A program made the translations under genes and the position numbers. Shown here piece after piece: positions 1 through 9,072 of a DNA stretch of 64,000 nt. Position 1 is the first letter of the stretch; the number at the start of each line of letters is the position of its first letter. The notes under the pieces were generated by a model. It was not told the DNA's origin. It saw nothing but the letters and a program-made list of their open reading frames with translations, and searched no databases. Location: the NCBI GenBank assembly GCA_019118565.1, contig DWYR01000016.1:1-64000 (forward strand), given 5' to 3'. The stretch comes from Candidatus Alistipes avicola (lineage in GTDB: Bacteria; Bacteroidota; Bacteroidia; Bacteroidales; Rikenellaceae).

Positions 1-32
1 GGTGCAAAAATGATGTTTCGTTTGATGTTCAT
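1..32 (-). CDS. Possible N-terminus of a tyrosine recombinase (partial, runs off left edge)
   Basis: Ten codons are visible on the minus strand from an ATG at 32, reading MNIKRNIIFA. From memory, this resembles the opening of Bacteroidales tyrosine-type integrases, which often begin with a basic stretch followed by NIIF. A TATATTTG -7 element lies just upstream (60-67 on this strand), and a tRNA-Ser-like attachment site lies about 150 bp away. An integrase reading away from a tRNA-end att site is the usual layout of such elements. Ten residues are too few for a firm family call; the position carries most of the argument. Confidence 0.4.
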   Translation of the reverse strand, partial: MNIKRNIIFA

Positions 33-36
33 GACT

Positions 37-72
37 GGGTGTATTTGAAATTCTGCACCCAAATATACACCC
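37..72. repeat. Inverted repeat overlapping the putative integrase promoter
   Basis: The arms GGGTGTATTTG (37-47) and CAAATATACACCC (60-72) are inverted copies with a 2-bp difference. The right arm contains CAAATATA, which on the minus strand is the TATATTTG -7 element for the ORF starting at 32. An operator-like palindrome over a -7 box could be an autoregulatory or excisionase binding site; that role is inference. Confidence 0.4.
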
Positions 73-181
73 AAAAATTGAAATAGCGAGCGATATTCGA
101 TAATATTTAGATTTAATTATGATTGTAATAATCTGGTTATTAATAGACATTTGCGATTGTGTGATATTTTGAGATAGCACA

Positions 182-206
182 GGTTCAAGAGCCTCTCTCT
201 CCGCCA
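182..206 (+). other. Candidate attachment site: displaced tRNA-Ser 3' end
   Basis: GGTTCAAG followed by CCTCTCTCTCCGCCA has the form of a T-loop, acceptor strand, discriminator and CCA of a bacterial tRNA-Ser (acceptor partner GGAGAGAG). No D-arm or anticodon arm precedes it and the T-stem is imperfect, so it is not a whole tRNA. A strong terminator follows 6 bp later. This is what remains when an element integrates into a tRNA 3' end: the original tail and terminator are displaced to one end of the element. Confidence 0.5.
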
Positions 207-212
207 AAAGAT

Positions 213-247
213 GAGGATGTTACGATGAGTAACATCCTCTTTTTATT
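213..247 (+). terminator. Intrinsic terminator
   Basis: An 11-bp perfect stem, GAGGATGTTAC and GTAACATCCTC with loop GATGA, is followed by TTTTTTATTT on the plus strand. There is no plus-strand gene immediately upstream except the tRNA-like remnant at 182-206, so it was probably the terminator of the tRNA-Ser gene before integration. Confidence 0.75.
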
Positions 248-374
248 TCAGAACCTTTGACTGTTCGTTCGGCACTTCTTCCCTGCTGTTTTTCGTAAAA
301 GTTGCAGCATGCCGCACGGCTGCCGGTTTTGGGCAGAGTGATTTTTTTGTTCTGCCGGTTCGGTGCGATGTATG

Positions 375-959
375 CTACTCTTCGAACTCGTTGAGCAGAT
401 CGTCGCAGGCTTTGGTGTGGCGACGGTATTGTCCCCAAGTGATAGAGACTGCAATGATTGTGTAGGCAATACCGATTGCGATGATCAGGTCGCGGTTTGC
501 CGAGTCATTGATGCGGGTGAGAAGTTCCACGAAGATATAGGTAATCATCGCGATGCAGGGAATGATACTGATGGCTTGAGCGCGGCGGTAGAAGCGGCGA
601 TAAGAGGCTATTGTGTGGGTGACTGTCCGCGTATCACCATCAAGCAGATGATCCATGCCCAACTTGCGGTTGATCCAGATTGTGGCCGCGAGATCGGTTA
701 TCGTCCACAGCGATACCAGTACACCGAACAACAGCGGCCAGTGGGTTGTGATACAGATAATCCAGATGGTGGGCAGGGTCAATACATCGACTATCATGCG
801 ATTCCGAATTCCCTTGTTCACAGCTTGTGCCGAGCGATGACGGGCTGCTTTGAAGAAACGTTCGTTCAAACGCTCCTGCTGCTTCACCTGCGCTTTGAAG
901 GCGTTGTAATCGGCTTTCAGAGCATCCAGCTCTTCTCCTATGTTGCGTTCCATATTCAT
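375..959 (-). CDS. Membrane protein encoded after an ECF sigma factor; possible anti-sigma factor
   Basis: A 194-residue protein with a charged, probably helical cytoplasmic N-terminus (about residues 1-50) and four likely membrane segments: two near 56-95 and two near 130-185. It begins 12 bp after the sigma-factor stop and is surely cotranscribed with it. Proteins in this position in Bacteroidota are often membrane regulators of the sigma factor. I see no zinc-binding anti-sigma motif (HxxxCxxC), so the anti-sigma role rests on context only. A second in-frame ATG, two codons downstream, is an equally good start. The plus-strand ORF 363-968 is a shadow of this gene. Confidence 0.65.
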   Translation of the reverse strand: MNMERNIGEELDALKADYNAFKAQVKQQERLNERFFKAARHRSAQAVNKGIRNRMIVDVLTLPTIWIICITTHWPLLFGVLVSLWTITDLAATIWINRKLGMDHLLDGDTRTVTHTIASYRRFYRRAQAISIIPCIAMITYIFVELLTRINDSANRDLIIAIGIAYTIIAVSITWGQYRRHTKACDDLLNEFEE

Positions 960-971
960 ACTTTTTAGTCG

Positions 972-1445
972 TTAATCATTCTTGAGCCGCTCCTTGATGC
1001 GTACCAACTTGAAAGAGACATTCTTGACCGATATGCCTAGGATTGCGCCTATCTCCTCATAGCTCAGGCCTTCGAGCCACAACAAGATGACGCTTCGGTC
1101 GACAAGTCCCAACTTATTGATTCGCTGATAGAGCTGTTTGATTTGCATTTGTTTTTCGAGGTCGCTGTCGGAGGTGTCCGATTCTCTCGCCGTCGTACGC
1201 CTGGTCTGCTCGCGCTTGCGTTTGTCACTGAAGTTGATGCAGTAGTTCAGCGCCACACGGTAAATCCACGTTTTTATATCGCTGCGACCCTCGAATCCAT
1301 CGTATCCCTGCCAAAGCCGCAGAAGGATCTCCTGATGCAGATCATCCACATCTTCGGCATCGTGGGAGAACATATAGCAGACAGCGTATATAGTCTGTTC
1401 ATGCTCTTTGACCAGTTTGGAGAATCGTTGTTCTTTTGTGTTCAT
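972..1445 (-). CDS. RNA polymerase sigma factor, ECF subfamily (sigma-70 family)
   Basis: About 157 residues, normal for an ECF sigma factor. Region 2 is clear: DLHQEILLRLWQGYDGF, then SDIKTWIYRVALNYCIN, the -10 recognition and core-binding part. Region 4 near the C-terminus has the helix-turn-helix LSYEEIGAILGISVKNVSFKL for -35 contact. The ORF track begins at a GTG (1451); the ATG two codons later (1445, MNTKEQRF) is the more natural start. It is the first gene of a two-gene unit with the membrane protein 12 bp downstream. No target promoter can be named from the window. Confidence 0.9.
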   Translation of the reverse strand: MNTKEQRFSKLVKEHEQTIYAVCYMFSHDAEDVDDLHQEILLRLWQGYDGFEGRSDIKTWIYRVALNYCINFSDKRKREQTRRTTARESDTSDSDLEKQMQIKQLYQRINKLGLVDRSVILLWLEGLSYEEIGAILGISVKNVSFKLVRIKERLKND

Positions 1446-1451
1446 CTTCAC

Positions 1452-2117
1452 TTCGTTTACCTATTAGACAGACAACCGCCCGAAAAACTATACGGCAAGT
1501 GCGATTTTTTTTGAAAAAAGATTTATTGCTGTCCGAAAATCAAGTCCGGAGTCGAATTTATGAAAATAGAGAAAATATCATATGGGAAACAGTTAATAAC
1601 TTTTCTTAGGAGTAAATATAGGGTCCTATGACGGGCAAAGTCAGTATGGCAAAGCAAGTCGTTACCACAGCAACGTATGTGCATGAACAGAGAGGTTTGC
1701 AGTGGTAAAAATAGCGGGACTAACTATCTTTTAAAAAGCCTCAAATAAGGGTTTATAGAGGGCGATGACTTGTGGCGATGTATTATCTCTATGATGAGAG
1801 ATCTTGTGCTGTTAGATCTATTTAGTCTATGTCAATTCTGTATATTCTCTTGCTGTTTATTTTCCTTGAATTCCATTGCAAGATTAAAACTGAAAAAAAG
1901 AATGATTTTATCAAGAAAAACGAGAGAGCCGGAATTGGAATATATGGCTTCTGTTTCCCAGGGTAAGAAAAGTCTGTTGCTTTGAAGATAGCTGTCTTTT
2001 TCTATGAAAATACAGTGAATGGGCCAATTCATCCTAATTTATAACCAAATTAATGTATAAATTAATGAAGAAAGTGTTGCTTTGAGTTGAATTGTCTTAT
2101 AAATAGATAGTTACGAT
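1452..2117. other. Intergenic region, no supported gene
   Basis: This stretch holds the upstream region of the minus-strand sigma gene and the upstream flank of the polysaccharide promoter. It is A+T-rich. The ORFs at 1770-1985 (+) and 1832-2032 (-) overlap one another on opposite strands, show no recognisable motif and no convincing ribosome binding site, and I treat them as chance. A 26-codon ORF from 1627 (MTGKVSMAKQ...) could be a remnant of something but nothing supports it. No RNA gene was recognised. Confidence 0.5.
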
Positions 2118-2148
2118 TTTGTATGAGCCAAAGTTTTATTTATATTTG
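2118..2148 (+). promoter_or_regulatory. Bacteroidota-type promoter of the polysaccharide locus
   Basis: TTTG at 2118-2121, a 19-nt spacer and TATATTTG at 2141-2148 match the primary sigma consensus of Bacteroidota (TTTG, 19-21 nt, TAnnTTTG) exactly. Transcription would start near 2155, giving an untranslated leader of about 278 nt before the first gene at 2433. I found no inverted repeats flanking the promoter of the kind that make Bacteroides capsule promoters invertible. Confidence 0.7.
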
Positions 2149-2432
2149 TCATTTATTTACATTCTTTAGAGAGGAAAAATGGTGTAGAGTAAAAAGTTAA
2201 CATACATCTATTGGATGTAGAGGCATGACTTTTGAAAATAAAACTTTATTAGAGAGATAAAAAGATTGATAGGGCTAAAACATTTTGTGGATTGATAAAA
2301 ATGATTTTTGAGGTCAAAACTAGGCATTAAGTTCTTTAAGCGAACTAAGCGAAAAGGAGAGCAGGATTCTTAGTTCGGATTAACAAAATTTTGAGTATAT
2401 TTAAACATCTTATTGATTGATAAAATAGGCCT
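2149..2432 (+). promoter_or_regulatory. Long leader of the polysaccharide operon with hairpin and mini-ORFs
   Basis: The leader contains two very short ORFs, MTFENKTLLER (2225-2260) and MIFEVKTRH (2301-2330), whose first 21 bases match at 16 positions. A stem CGAACTAAG/CTTAGTTCG follows at 2341-2377, with an outer TTAA/TTAA pairing. No run of T follows the stem, so it is not a standard intrinsic terminator. Long leaders of Bacteroidales capsule operons can be targets of NusG-like antiterminators; no such gene is present here, so this role is inference. Confidence 0.45.
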
Positions 2433-3539
2433 ATGTATTTTTGGGTTTTGAATATTTGTTTAGCCTTTGGCTTGTGTGCTTTTTTAGTCGGTGTGTTTAT
2501 TCCCAGGATTCTTCTGATCTCTTTTCGGAAAAAAATCTTCGATATGCCGGACGAACGGAAAATACACACAACGGTCATTCCCCGTTTGGGCGGGGTGTTG
2601 TTTATGCCGGTGGTTTTCTTCTCATTCATTCTGTTGTTGGGCATAAATGTTGTGATGGGGCAAATGCAAATTCAGGCGGCCGTAATAGAAGATATGTCCG
2701 CATTGACATTTGGATGTTGTTCCCTAATGATCTTGTATTTGCTTGGGATTGTGGATGATATGATCGGAGTCCGGTATAGGGGGAAATTTGTAGGTCAGAT
2801 ATTGAGTGCCATATTCTTAATTATTGGAGGAGTACAGATTGGGAGCCTGAATGGCGTTGCATATGTTTGGACTATGTCCCCATGGATCAGCTATCCGCTG
2901 ACAGTATTGGCTGTCGTTTTTATTATAAATGCAATCAACCTTATTGATGGTGTCGATGGCCTTGCCTCAGGCTTGAGTTGCGTAGCGCTGCTTTTTTATG
3001 GCATCTGGTTTATTGTGCTACAGAAATATATTTATGCAATTTTGGCTTTTGCGACATTTGGGACACTTGCCGCATTTTTCTATTATAACGTTTTTGGGGG
3101 CCATAAACATAATCGTAAGATTTTTATGGGTGATACCGGAAGTTTGACGATCGGCATGATTCTTTGTTTCCTGGGGATTCAGTTGCATCAGTTTGCTTCG
3201 GACTACGATGGGATCTTGCAGAATCCGATGGTGTTGGCCTTTTCCCCATTAATTGTGCCTTGTTTCGATGTGGTCAGAGTTTATTTGCATCGTGTGCGGA
3301 ATGGGAAAAGTCCTTTTATGCCAGACAAGAATCATATTCATCACAAATTATTGGCGATGGGTATGAATCAACGTCAGGTGATGCTTACACTGATTGCTAC
3401 TTCAATCGTAATCACTGTGCTGAATATATTGTTGTCGCCTATCGTAAATGTTTCCTTATTGCTGTTGTCGGATATTCTTATTTGGATCCTCCTGAATATT
3501 TGGCTGTCCCGGAGAATAAGTCGACGCAGCGCACAATAA
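2433..3539 (+). CDS. Undecaprenyl-phosphate sugar-1-phosphate transferase (WecA/TagO/MraY family)
   Basis: Polytopic membrane enzyme of 368 residues that would start glycan synthesis by moving a HexNAc-1-phosphate from a UDP-sugar to undecaprenyl phosphate on the inner face of the membrane. Family motifs are all present in order: DERKIHTTVIPRLGG near 40, the aspartate pair in GIVDDMIG near 108, NAINLIDGVDGLASG near 166, FMGDTGS near 232 and the HIHHKLL loop near 310. It is the first gene of the locus and fits as the initiating transferase for the repeat unit. Which sugar it uses cannot be read from sequence. Length is normal for the family. Confidence 0.9.
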   Translation: MYFWVLNICLAFGLCAFLVGVFIPRILLISFRKKIFDMPDERKIHTTVIPRLGGVLFMPVVFFSFILLLGINVVMGQMQIQAAVIEDMSALTFGCCSLMILYLLGIVDDMIGVRYRGKFVGQILSAIFLIIGGVQIGSLNGVAYVWTMSPWISYPLTVLAVVFIINAINLIDGVDGLASGLSCVALLFYGIWFIVLQKYIYAILAFATFGTLAAFFYYNVFGGHKHNRKIFMGDTGSLTIGMILCFLGIQLHQFASDYDGILQNPMVLAFSPLIVPCFDVVRVYLHRVRNGKSPFMPDKNHIHHKLLAMGMNQRQVMLTLIATSIVITVLNILLSPIVNVSLLLLSDILIWILLNIWLSRRISRRSAQ

Positions 3540-3604
3540 GAGAGATGGATTGGAATCTTGTTAAAAAAACTTTGGATTAAAAAGGATTTTATATCTGATT
3601 GGAT

Positions 3605-4357
3605 ATGGGAGAAAATATTTCAGTAATCATACAGGCCAGACTCGGATCAACGAGAATGCCGAAGAAAGTGTTGTTGCCATTTTATGGGCAGAGTACGATA
3701 TTGGATCTTATCATAGATAAGATTAAGTGTATTCAGATTCCGCTGGTTGTCGCTACAACGACGAATCCTCAAGATAATCTGATCGAGGAGTTTTGTCGGG
3801 ATCGGCAGGTAGATTGTTTCCGGGGAAGTGAAGCGGATGTGCTTTCTCGGTTTATTGAGTGTGCAAAGGCAATCCAGGCAACGGGCGTGATTAGGATTTG
3901 TTCCGATAATCCATTTTTGGATGAGGAGTCTTTAAGTGATCTCGTTAGGCGTGCATCTGAAGAGACTTGTGACTACATGAGTTATGACGTGGCTGGGACC
4001 CCCTCCATAAAGACTCACTTTGGATTTTGGAGCGAATTCGTCACATTGTCTGCAATGGAGTCTGTCGCCCGGCTTACTCAGGAGAAACTCTATCACGAAC
4101 ACGTAACGAATTATATTTATACCCATCCGGAACACTTCTCGATTCAATGGATTCCAGTACCCCAAGAGATTGCCGTGCGTAAGGATATTCGATTGACTAT
4201 TGACACGGAAGTCGATTTTCAGAATGCTTCTCGATTATATGCTGCAATGAAAGAGGAGGGGAAACGTATGAATGCCGAGTCCGTTCTGATCTATCTGGAT
4301 GAGCATCCGGAATATAAGGCAACAATGATCAGGGAGATCAGTAAAAATTCGAAATAG
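3605..4357 (+). CDS. SpsF-like cytidylyltransferase (probable CMP-sugar activation)
   Basis: About 250 residues with the N-terminal nucleotide-binding motif IIQARLGSTRMPKKVL of the SpsF/CMP-sialic acid synthetase group, followed by RICSDNPFLD, which fits the metal and sugar site. The family transfers CMP to an acidic sugar. The track starts at TTG 3599; the ATG at 3605 (MGENISVIIQ) is preferred. It sits 10 bp before a NeuB-like synthase and in the same operon as a KdsC-like phosphatase, so activation of a nonulosonic acid is the likely job. SpsF proteins are poorly characterised biochemically; substrate is inferred from neighbours. Confidence 0.8.
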   Translation: MGENISVIIQARLGSTRMPKKVLLPFYGQSTILDLIIDKIKCIQIPLVVATTTNPQDNLIEEFCRDRQVDCFRGSEADVLSRFIECAKAIQATGVIRICSDNPFLDEESLSDLVRRASEETCDYMSYDVAGTPSIKTHFGFWSEFVTLSAMESVARLTQEKLYHEHVTNYIYTHPEHFSIQWIPVPQEIAVRKDIRLTIDTEVDFQNASRLYAAMKEEGKRMNAESVLIYLDEHPEYKATMIREISKNSK

Positions 4358-4367
4358 ATATATTATT

Positions 4368-5408
4368 ATGGATAAGACATATATAATTGGGGAGATTGGA
4401 CAAAACCACAATGGTTCGGTTGATATAGCTAAACTGTTGGTGGAGCTTGTCGCACGTCCGGTTCATGAGGAGGTCTTCAATTTGGATCTGGAGCCGATGA
4501 ACGCTGTGAAAATGACTAAGAGAGATTTGAATGAGGAGTTGAGCGTTTCACAAATGAATCGTCCGTATATCAATCCGAACTCTTTTGGAAAAACCTACGG
4601 AGAACACCGGGCCGCATTGGAGTTGTCCGATGAGGAACATTATGAGGTCTATAAGCATGCCAAATCATTCGGGCTCGATTTCGTGGAAACACTGTGTGCG
4701 AAAGGTTGCCTTTCGTTGCTGAAACTGTTTACGCCCGACTATCTGAAAGTGGCGAGTCGCGATTTGACCAACCTGCCGTTGCTGAGTGCTATGGCGGAGA
4801 CGAAGATCCCGATCATCCTTTCTACGGGAATGGCCGGGAAGAAGGAGTTGGATGAGGCGTTAGAGGTGATAACCCGTTATCATTCCAATATCTCTATTTT
4901 GCATTGTGTCTCCCAGTATCCGACGGAACCCGATAACCTGAATCTGCGAACGATCTTATATTTGAAGAAACATTATCCCCAGTACCGGATTGGATTCTCG
5001 GATCATACGATCGGAATATCGGCTCCTATTGTGGCAATCGGTATGGGGGCGGAGATCATAGAGAAGCACATTACGATCGATCGTCGAATGAAGGGAACCG
5101 ATCAGGCCGGTTCGCTGGGCCCGGATGGAGTGAATCGGTTGGTTCGGGATATCCGGGTTGCGGAGAAGTGGCTTGGAAAAGAGGAGTTGTATATCGATAA
5201 GAGCGTGGAGAAGGCAAAGATCAAATTGGAACGATCGATTGCAACCAAACGATTATTGAAAGTGAATGATGTTATTCAGGAGAGTGATCTCCATATGTTA
5301 AGTCCTGGGGATGGTTATAAATGGACCCAGTTGTCGGAGGTGGTAGGGAAACGGGTCGTTCGAGAGATTCCGGCCAATGAGGTTATATACCCTGAAGATA
5401 TTGCGTAA
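4368..5408 (+). CDS. neuB: NeuB/SpsE-family nonulosonic acid synthase
   Basis: A 346-residue protein with the two-part family layout: a TIM-barrel NeuB domain (IGEIGQNHNGS at the start, then INPNSFGKTYGEHRAALELS, FSDHT, and EKHITIDRRMKGTDQAGSLG with the conserved KHIT) and a C-terminal SAF/antifreeze-like domain (about 285-346, SIATKRLLKVNDVI and GKRVVREIPANEVI). These enzymes condense phosphoenolpyruvate with a hexosamine or hexose, free or as the 6-phosphate, to make sialic-acid-like sugars. The phosphatase two genes downstream suggests a phosphorylated product, as in the KDN or Neu5Ac-9-P routes. The stop TAA overlaps an ATG (TAATG at 5406-5410). Confidence 0.88.
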   Translation: MDKTYIIGEIGQNHNGSVDIAKLLVELVARPVHEEVFNLDLEPMNAVKMTKRDLNEELSVSQMNRPYINPNSFGKTYGEHRAALELSDEEHYEVYKHAKSFGLDFVETLCAKGCLSLLKLFTPDYLKVASRDLTNLPLLSAMAETKIPIILSTGMAGKKELDEALEVITRYHSNISILHCVSQYPTEPDNLNLRTILYLKKHYPQYRIGFSDHTIGISAPIVAIGMGAEIIEKHITIDRRMKGTDQAGSLGPDGVNRLVRDIRVAEKWLGKEELYIDKSVEKAKIKLERSIATKRLLKVNDVIQESDLHMLSPGDGYKWTQLSEVVGKRVVREIPANEVIYPEDIA

Positions 5409-5476
5409 TGACGGGGCAGGATTGTTTCGATTTAATCAATCTGTAGAGGAGAAAAAGTTACCTTTCCAAATTTGAA

Positions 5477-6492
<1,016 letters not shown>

Positions 6493-6529
6493 TGTCAATT
6501 AGTAGACAGTCAATATAAAATATAAGGCT

Positions 6530-8302
6530 ATGTATCTGGAAGTAGGGCGAGAGGGAATCCGGCTCGGAGAAAAGAGTGGAAATGAAGTGTTCCATCGGAT
6601 GGAATCCCGTATATTATGGGCAAATGGTTGTATAAATTCCAATTTGTCGCCGGAAGAGTGTGCTGTGGCAATATCGGCCTTGTCAGATAAGCTCTCCTTC
6701 AAACAGGCGGATAGGTTGTTTGTCGGAGGCTACTTTGTATTGTTGGTCGATGAACAGCGTAAAGAGATCCACATGTTGCGGGATACCATGGGGCAGAGGT
6801 CAGGATATTATCATTATGATGCATCGGTAGGTCGCTTGGTGATAGGGACCAATATGCACGATATTGCCCGGAATATTACGACTGATCTTAGCAAATTTCA
6901 CACGGATTTTTTGCTCTATCAGCAATATGTTGTGGATGGCTGTACGATATATGAGAATATCAAGGAGGTGCCTTCCGGTCACATTCTCTCCTGGAGCGCA
7001 GGCGGTGAGGTAAAATGCGAGGAAAAGAAAGCATTACCAATTGAATATGTCGAGAACGATCTTTCAGAGGTGGATAACATCAGATTGTTGAGAGAGCATA
7101 TTTTACGTGTACATACTAATTATGCCGGTGCTGATAATGTAGTATATCTTTCTGGTGGCATCGATTCATGCGTCATGCTGGCTTCCTTGCATAATATATG
7201 TCCGGATCGGGTTCGGGCTGTTTCCTATCGCGTGGCTAATACACGGTCTGATGAGACTGTATATGCAGCAGAAGTGGCCCGTCATTTGGGTTATGTTCCC
7301 GAGATTATTACAGTTGATCCGATGGACAAGAATATAGTGGCTGATTATGAGGCGGATTTGATGAAAGCGAACAATCCTTATGAGGGGAATTGGATTTTCC
7401 GTCCCAGACCGGTGACAAGAGGTGATGTGCGCTATTTTGCCGGGCAGGATACTCGGTTGCATACGCCTTCTGTAAATAAGGTCGATATGAAGGTGTTTGA
7501 TCGTATTTCTCGACGGGGACTGAAATCTTCATGGCTGGAGAGAGGAGTTGTGAATGTGTATGAGCGGATTTCGTTGGCATTGGGAATGTATAACTCGGCC
7601 GATCGACGGATCAAGTATTCTCATCTCTTGTTGAATGCGATGGTGCCGGAGTGGTTTCTGATGAAACGAAAATTTATGGCCGATCCGGTAAAATATAAAA
7701 CCTGGGGATACGATGAAACAAATTTCCCTGCTATATGTGATTGGTACACTCTTGACTTAAAAAAAGGAATGTCTCCTCGTGAGATTTTCAATCGCATTGT
7801 TGAACGGAAATGGCACGAGCAGTATGTGAACGATATGCGTTATATGGTAGATATGGGTATTCGGGAGCAGGTTCAGGTGCTTCTGCCTTTCTATGGTTGT
7901 GAGTTGAATCGCTTTGCTTCGACAATACCTTGGGAATTGGCTAATAGGACAATGTCAGGATTGTCCGGGTTCGGGAATAAGAAAATACAGGTAAATAAAT
8001 ATGTCCTTCGTAAGGCTTTCGAAAGGGAACTTCCGTGGAGTGTGATGGTTCGTGCGAAGGCTGTTTCTCTTTCCCAGCATCTTATGATGAATGGGGTATT
8101 CGGAAAGAAAATAATACAGGTACTACAGGAAGATTTGGGGTCGAAAGAGTCCCTTTGTCGCCGTTTCGGATACGCCGGTAAGGCCCAGGAGATTATAGCC
8201 CGAGACGAGAAATGGGTCGAAAAAGATGCCTATTTGGCAAAGTTTGCGAATTATTTAAGTGCCTTGTGTGTATATTATCGCTGCAATGTACTCGGGAAAT
8301 AA
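6530..8302 (+). CDS. Asparagine synthetase-like amidotransferase lacking the glutaminase cysteine
   Basis: A 590-residue AsnB-family protein. The C-terminal synthetase domain has the ATP pyrophosphatase loop VVYLSGGIDSCVMLASL near residue 204. The N-terminal half has the general shape of the class II glutaminase domain (RDTMGQRSGYYH, EVPSGHILSW), but the protein begins MYLEVGREG, with no cysteine at position 2, the nucleophile of true AsnB. It should therefore not use glutamine in the usual way. Inside a polysaccharide operon it may amidate a uronic or nonulosonic acid using ammonia, or form another amide. The upstream gap is 37 bp. The substrate is unknown. Confidence 0.82.
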   Translation: MYLEVGREGIRLGEKSGNEVFHRMESRILWANGCINSNLSPEECAVAISALSDKLSFKQADRLFVGGYFVLLVDEQRKEIHMLRDTMGQRSGYYHYDASVGRLVIGTNMHDIARNITTDLSKFHTDFLLYQQYVVDGCTIYENIKEVPSGHILSWSAGGEVKCEEKKALPIEYVENDLSEVDNIRLLREHILRVHTNYAGADNVVYLSGGIDSCVMLASLHNICPDRVRAVSYRVANTRSDETVYAAEVARHLGYVPEIITVDPMDKNIVADYEADLMKANNPYEGNWIFRPRPVTRGDVRYFAGQDTRLHTPSVNKVDMKVFDRISRRGLKSSWLERGVVNVYERISLALGMYNSADRRIKYSHLLLNAMVPEWFLMKRKFMADPVKYKTWGYDETNFPAICDWYTLDLKKGMSPREIFNRIVERKWHEQYVNDMRYMVDMGIREQVQVLLPFYGCELNRFASTIPWELANRTMSGLSGFGNKKIQVNKYVLRKAFERELPWSVMVRAKAVSLSQHLMMNGVFGKKIIQVLQEDLGSKESLCRRFGYAGKAQEIIARDEKWVEKDAYLAKFANYLSALCVYYRCNVLGK

Positions 8303-8338
8303 GATTGGATAGCTCTGATCATAAGTACTTTTTCAGAT

Positions 8339-9067
8339 ATGAGAAAAGTTGTTGTCGCGCTCTTGCTTTTTTCCCTTCCGTCCCGATTTGCGTTCTGGCT
8401 GGTTCGGATGATTTGGGGTGGAAAATATTACTCTTTCGGCCGGAAGTGTCGTATTGGATTCTCGCTTGTGTTGGTATCCGAGATTCGGATGGAGGAGGAG
8501 AGTGTAATTCAGAGCGGGAATATTATTGTCGCCGAGTCGGTGACAATGAGTGTGAAGGTTCGGATACAGCGCCTGAATAGTATAAAGGGTCGGTTCTCGC
8601 TTCATCTCGGCCAATTGTCCGTAATAAATAAATACAATAGGATTACCTCTGCACGGAACAACATTCGTTTGTCTGAGTTGTGTCTGGGCGAGAATGCGAT
8701 TATCGGAGTCTCCCATCTGATCGATATGACGGAGAGCGTGTATATTGGTGACCATTCCATATTGGCGGGGTGTGGATCGCAGTTGTGGACCCATGGCTTT
8801 TATCACAGCAAGCAGGGACCTGCCCGTTGGAGGGTGGATGGTGGAATTCGGATTGGCAACAACGTGTATGTAGGGTCGCGATGCCTGATTTGTTCCGGTG
8901 TCTCGATCTGTGATTCGGTGACAATGGGGGCTGGTACTGTAATATCCAAATCGCTTGTACAACCGGGGCTGTATGTTAACCAGGCCTTGCGTTATATCGC
9001 GTTTGACCCGGATCGGGCCATCGGTAAGTTTCGTAAGGTGTCGGAAGGAATATACGAAAGAGAGTAG
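8339..9067 (+). CDS. Hexapeptide-repeat acyltransferase (left-handed beta-helix)
   Basis: A 242-residue protein rich in isoleucine-patch hexapeptides: ENAIIGVSHLIDM, IGDHSILAGCGSQLWTHGFYH, IRIGNNVYVGSRCLICSGVSICDSVTMGAGTVI. The histidine in LWTHGFYH fits the active site of sugar O- or N-acetyltransferases (WbbJ/maltose acetyltransferase type). A hydrophobic N-terminal stretch (about 5-27) may associate with the membrane. It lies 5 bp before the flippase gene and would decorate the repeat unit. The exact acceptor is not readable from sequence. Confidence 0.78.
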   Translation: MRKVVVALLLFSLPSRFAFWLVRMIWGGKYYSFGRKCRIGFSLVLVSEIRMEEESVIQSGNIIVAESVTMSVKVRIQRLNSIKGRFSLHLGQLSVINKYNRITSARNNIRLSELCLGENAIIGVSHLIDMTESVYIGDHSILAGCGSQLWTHGFYHSKQGPARWRVDGGIRIGNNVYVGSRCLICSGVSICDSVTMGAGTVISKSLVQPGLYVNQALRYIAFDPDRAIGKFRKVSEGIYERE

Positions 9068-9072
9068 TCCAG

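Noticed and set aside
363-968. Plus-strand 201-aa ORF over the membrane protein gene
   Set aside because: It is the antisense shadow of the 375-959 gene; its translation has no recognisable motif, while the minus-strand frame has clear membrane helices and lies in a sigma-factor operon.
1770-2032. Two short opposed ORFs (1770-1985 and 1832-2032)
   Set aside because: They overlap each other, lie in A+T-rich intergenic DNA and have neither motif nor ribosome binding site.
2041-2432. Invertible capsule promoter
   Set aside because: Bacteroides capsule promoters are often flanked by inverted repeats recognised by a recombinase. I found no long matching inverted repeats on both sides of the promoter at 2118-2148.
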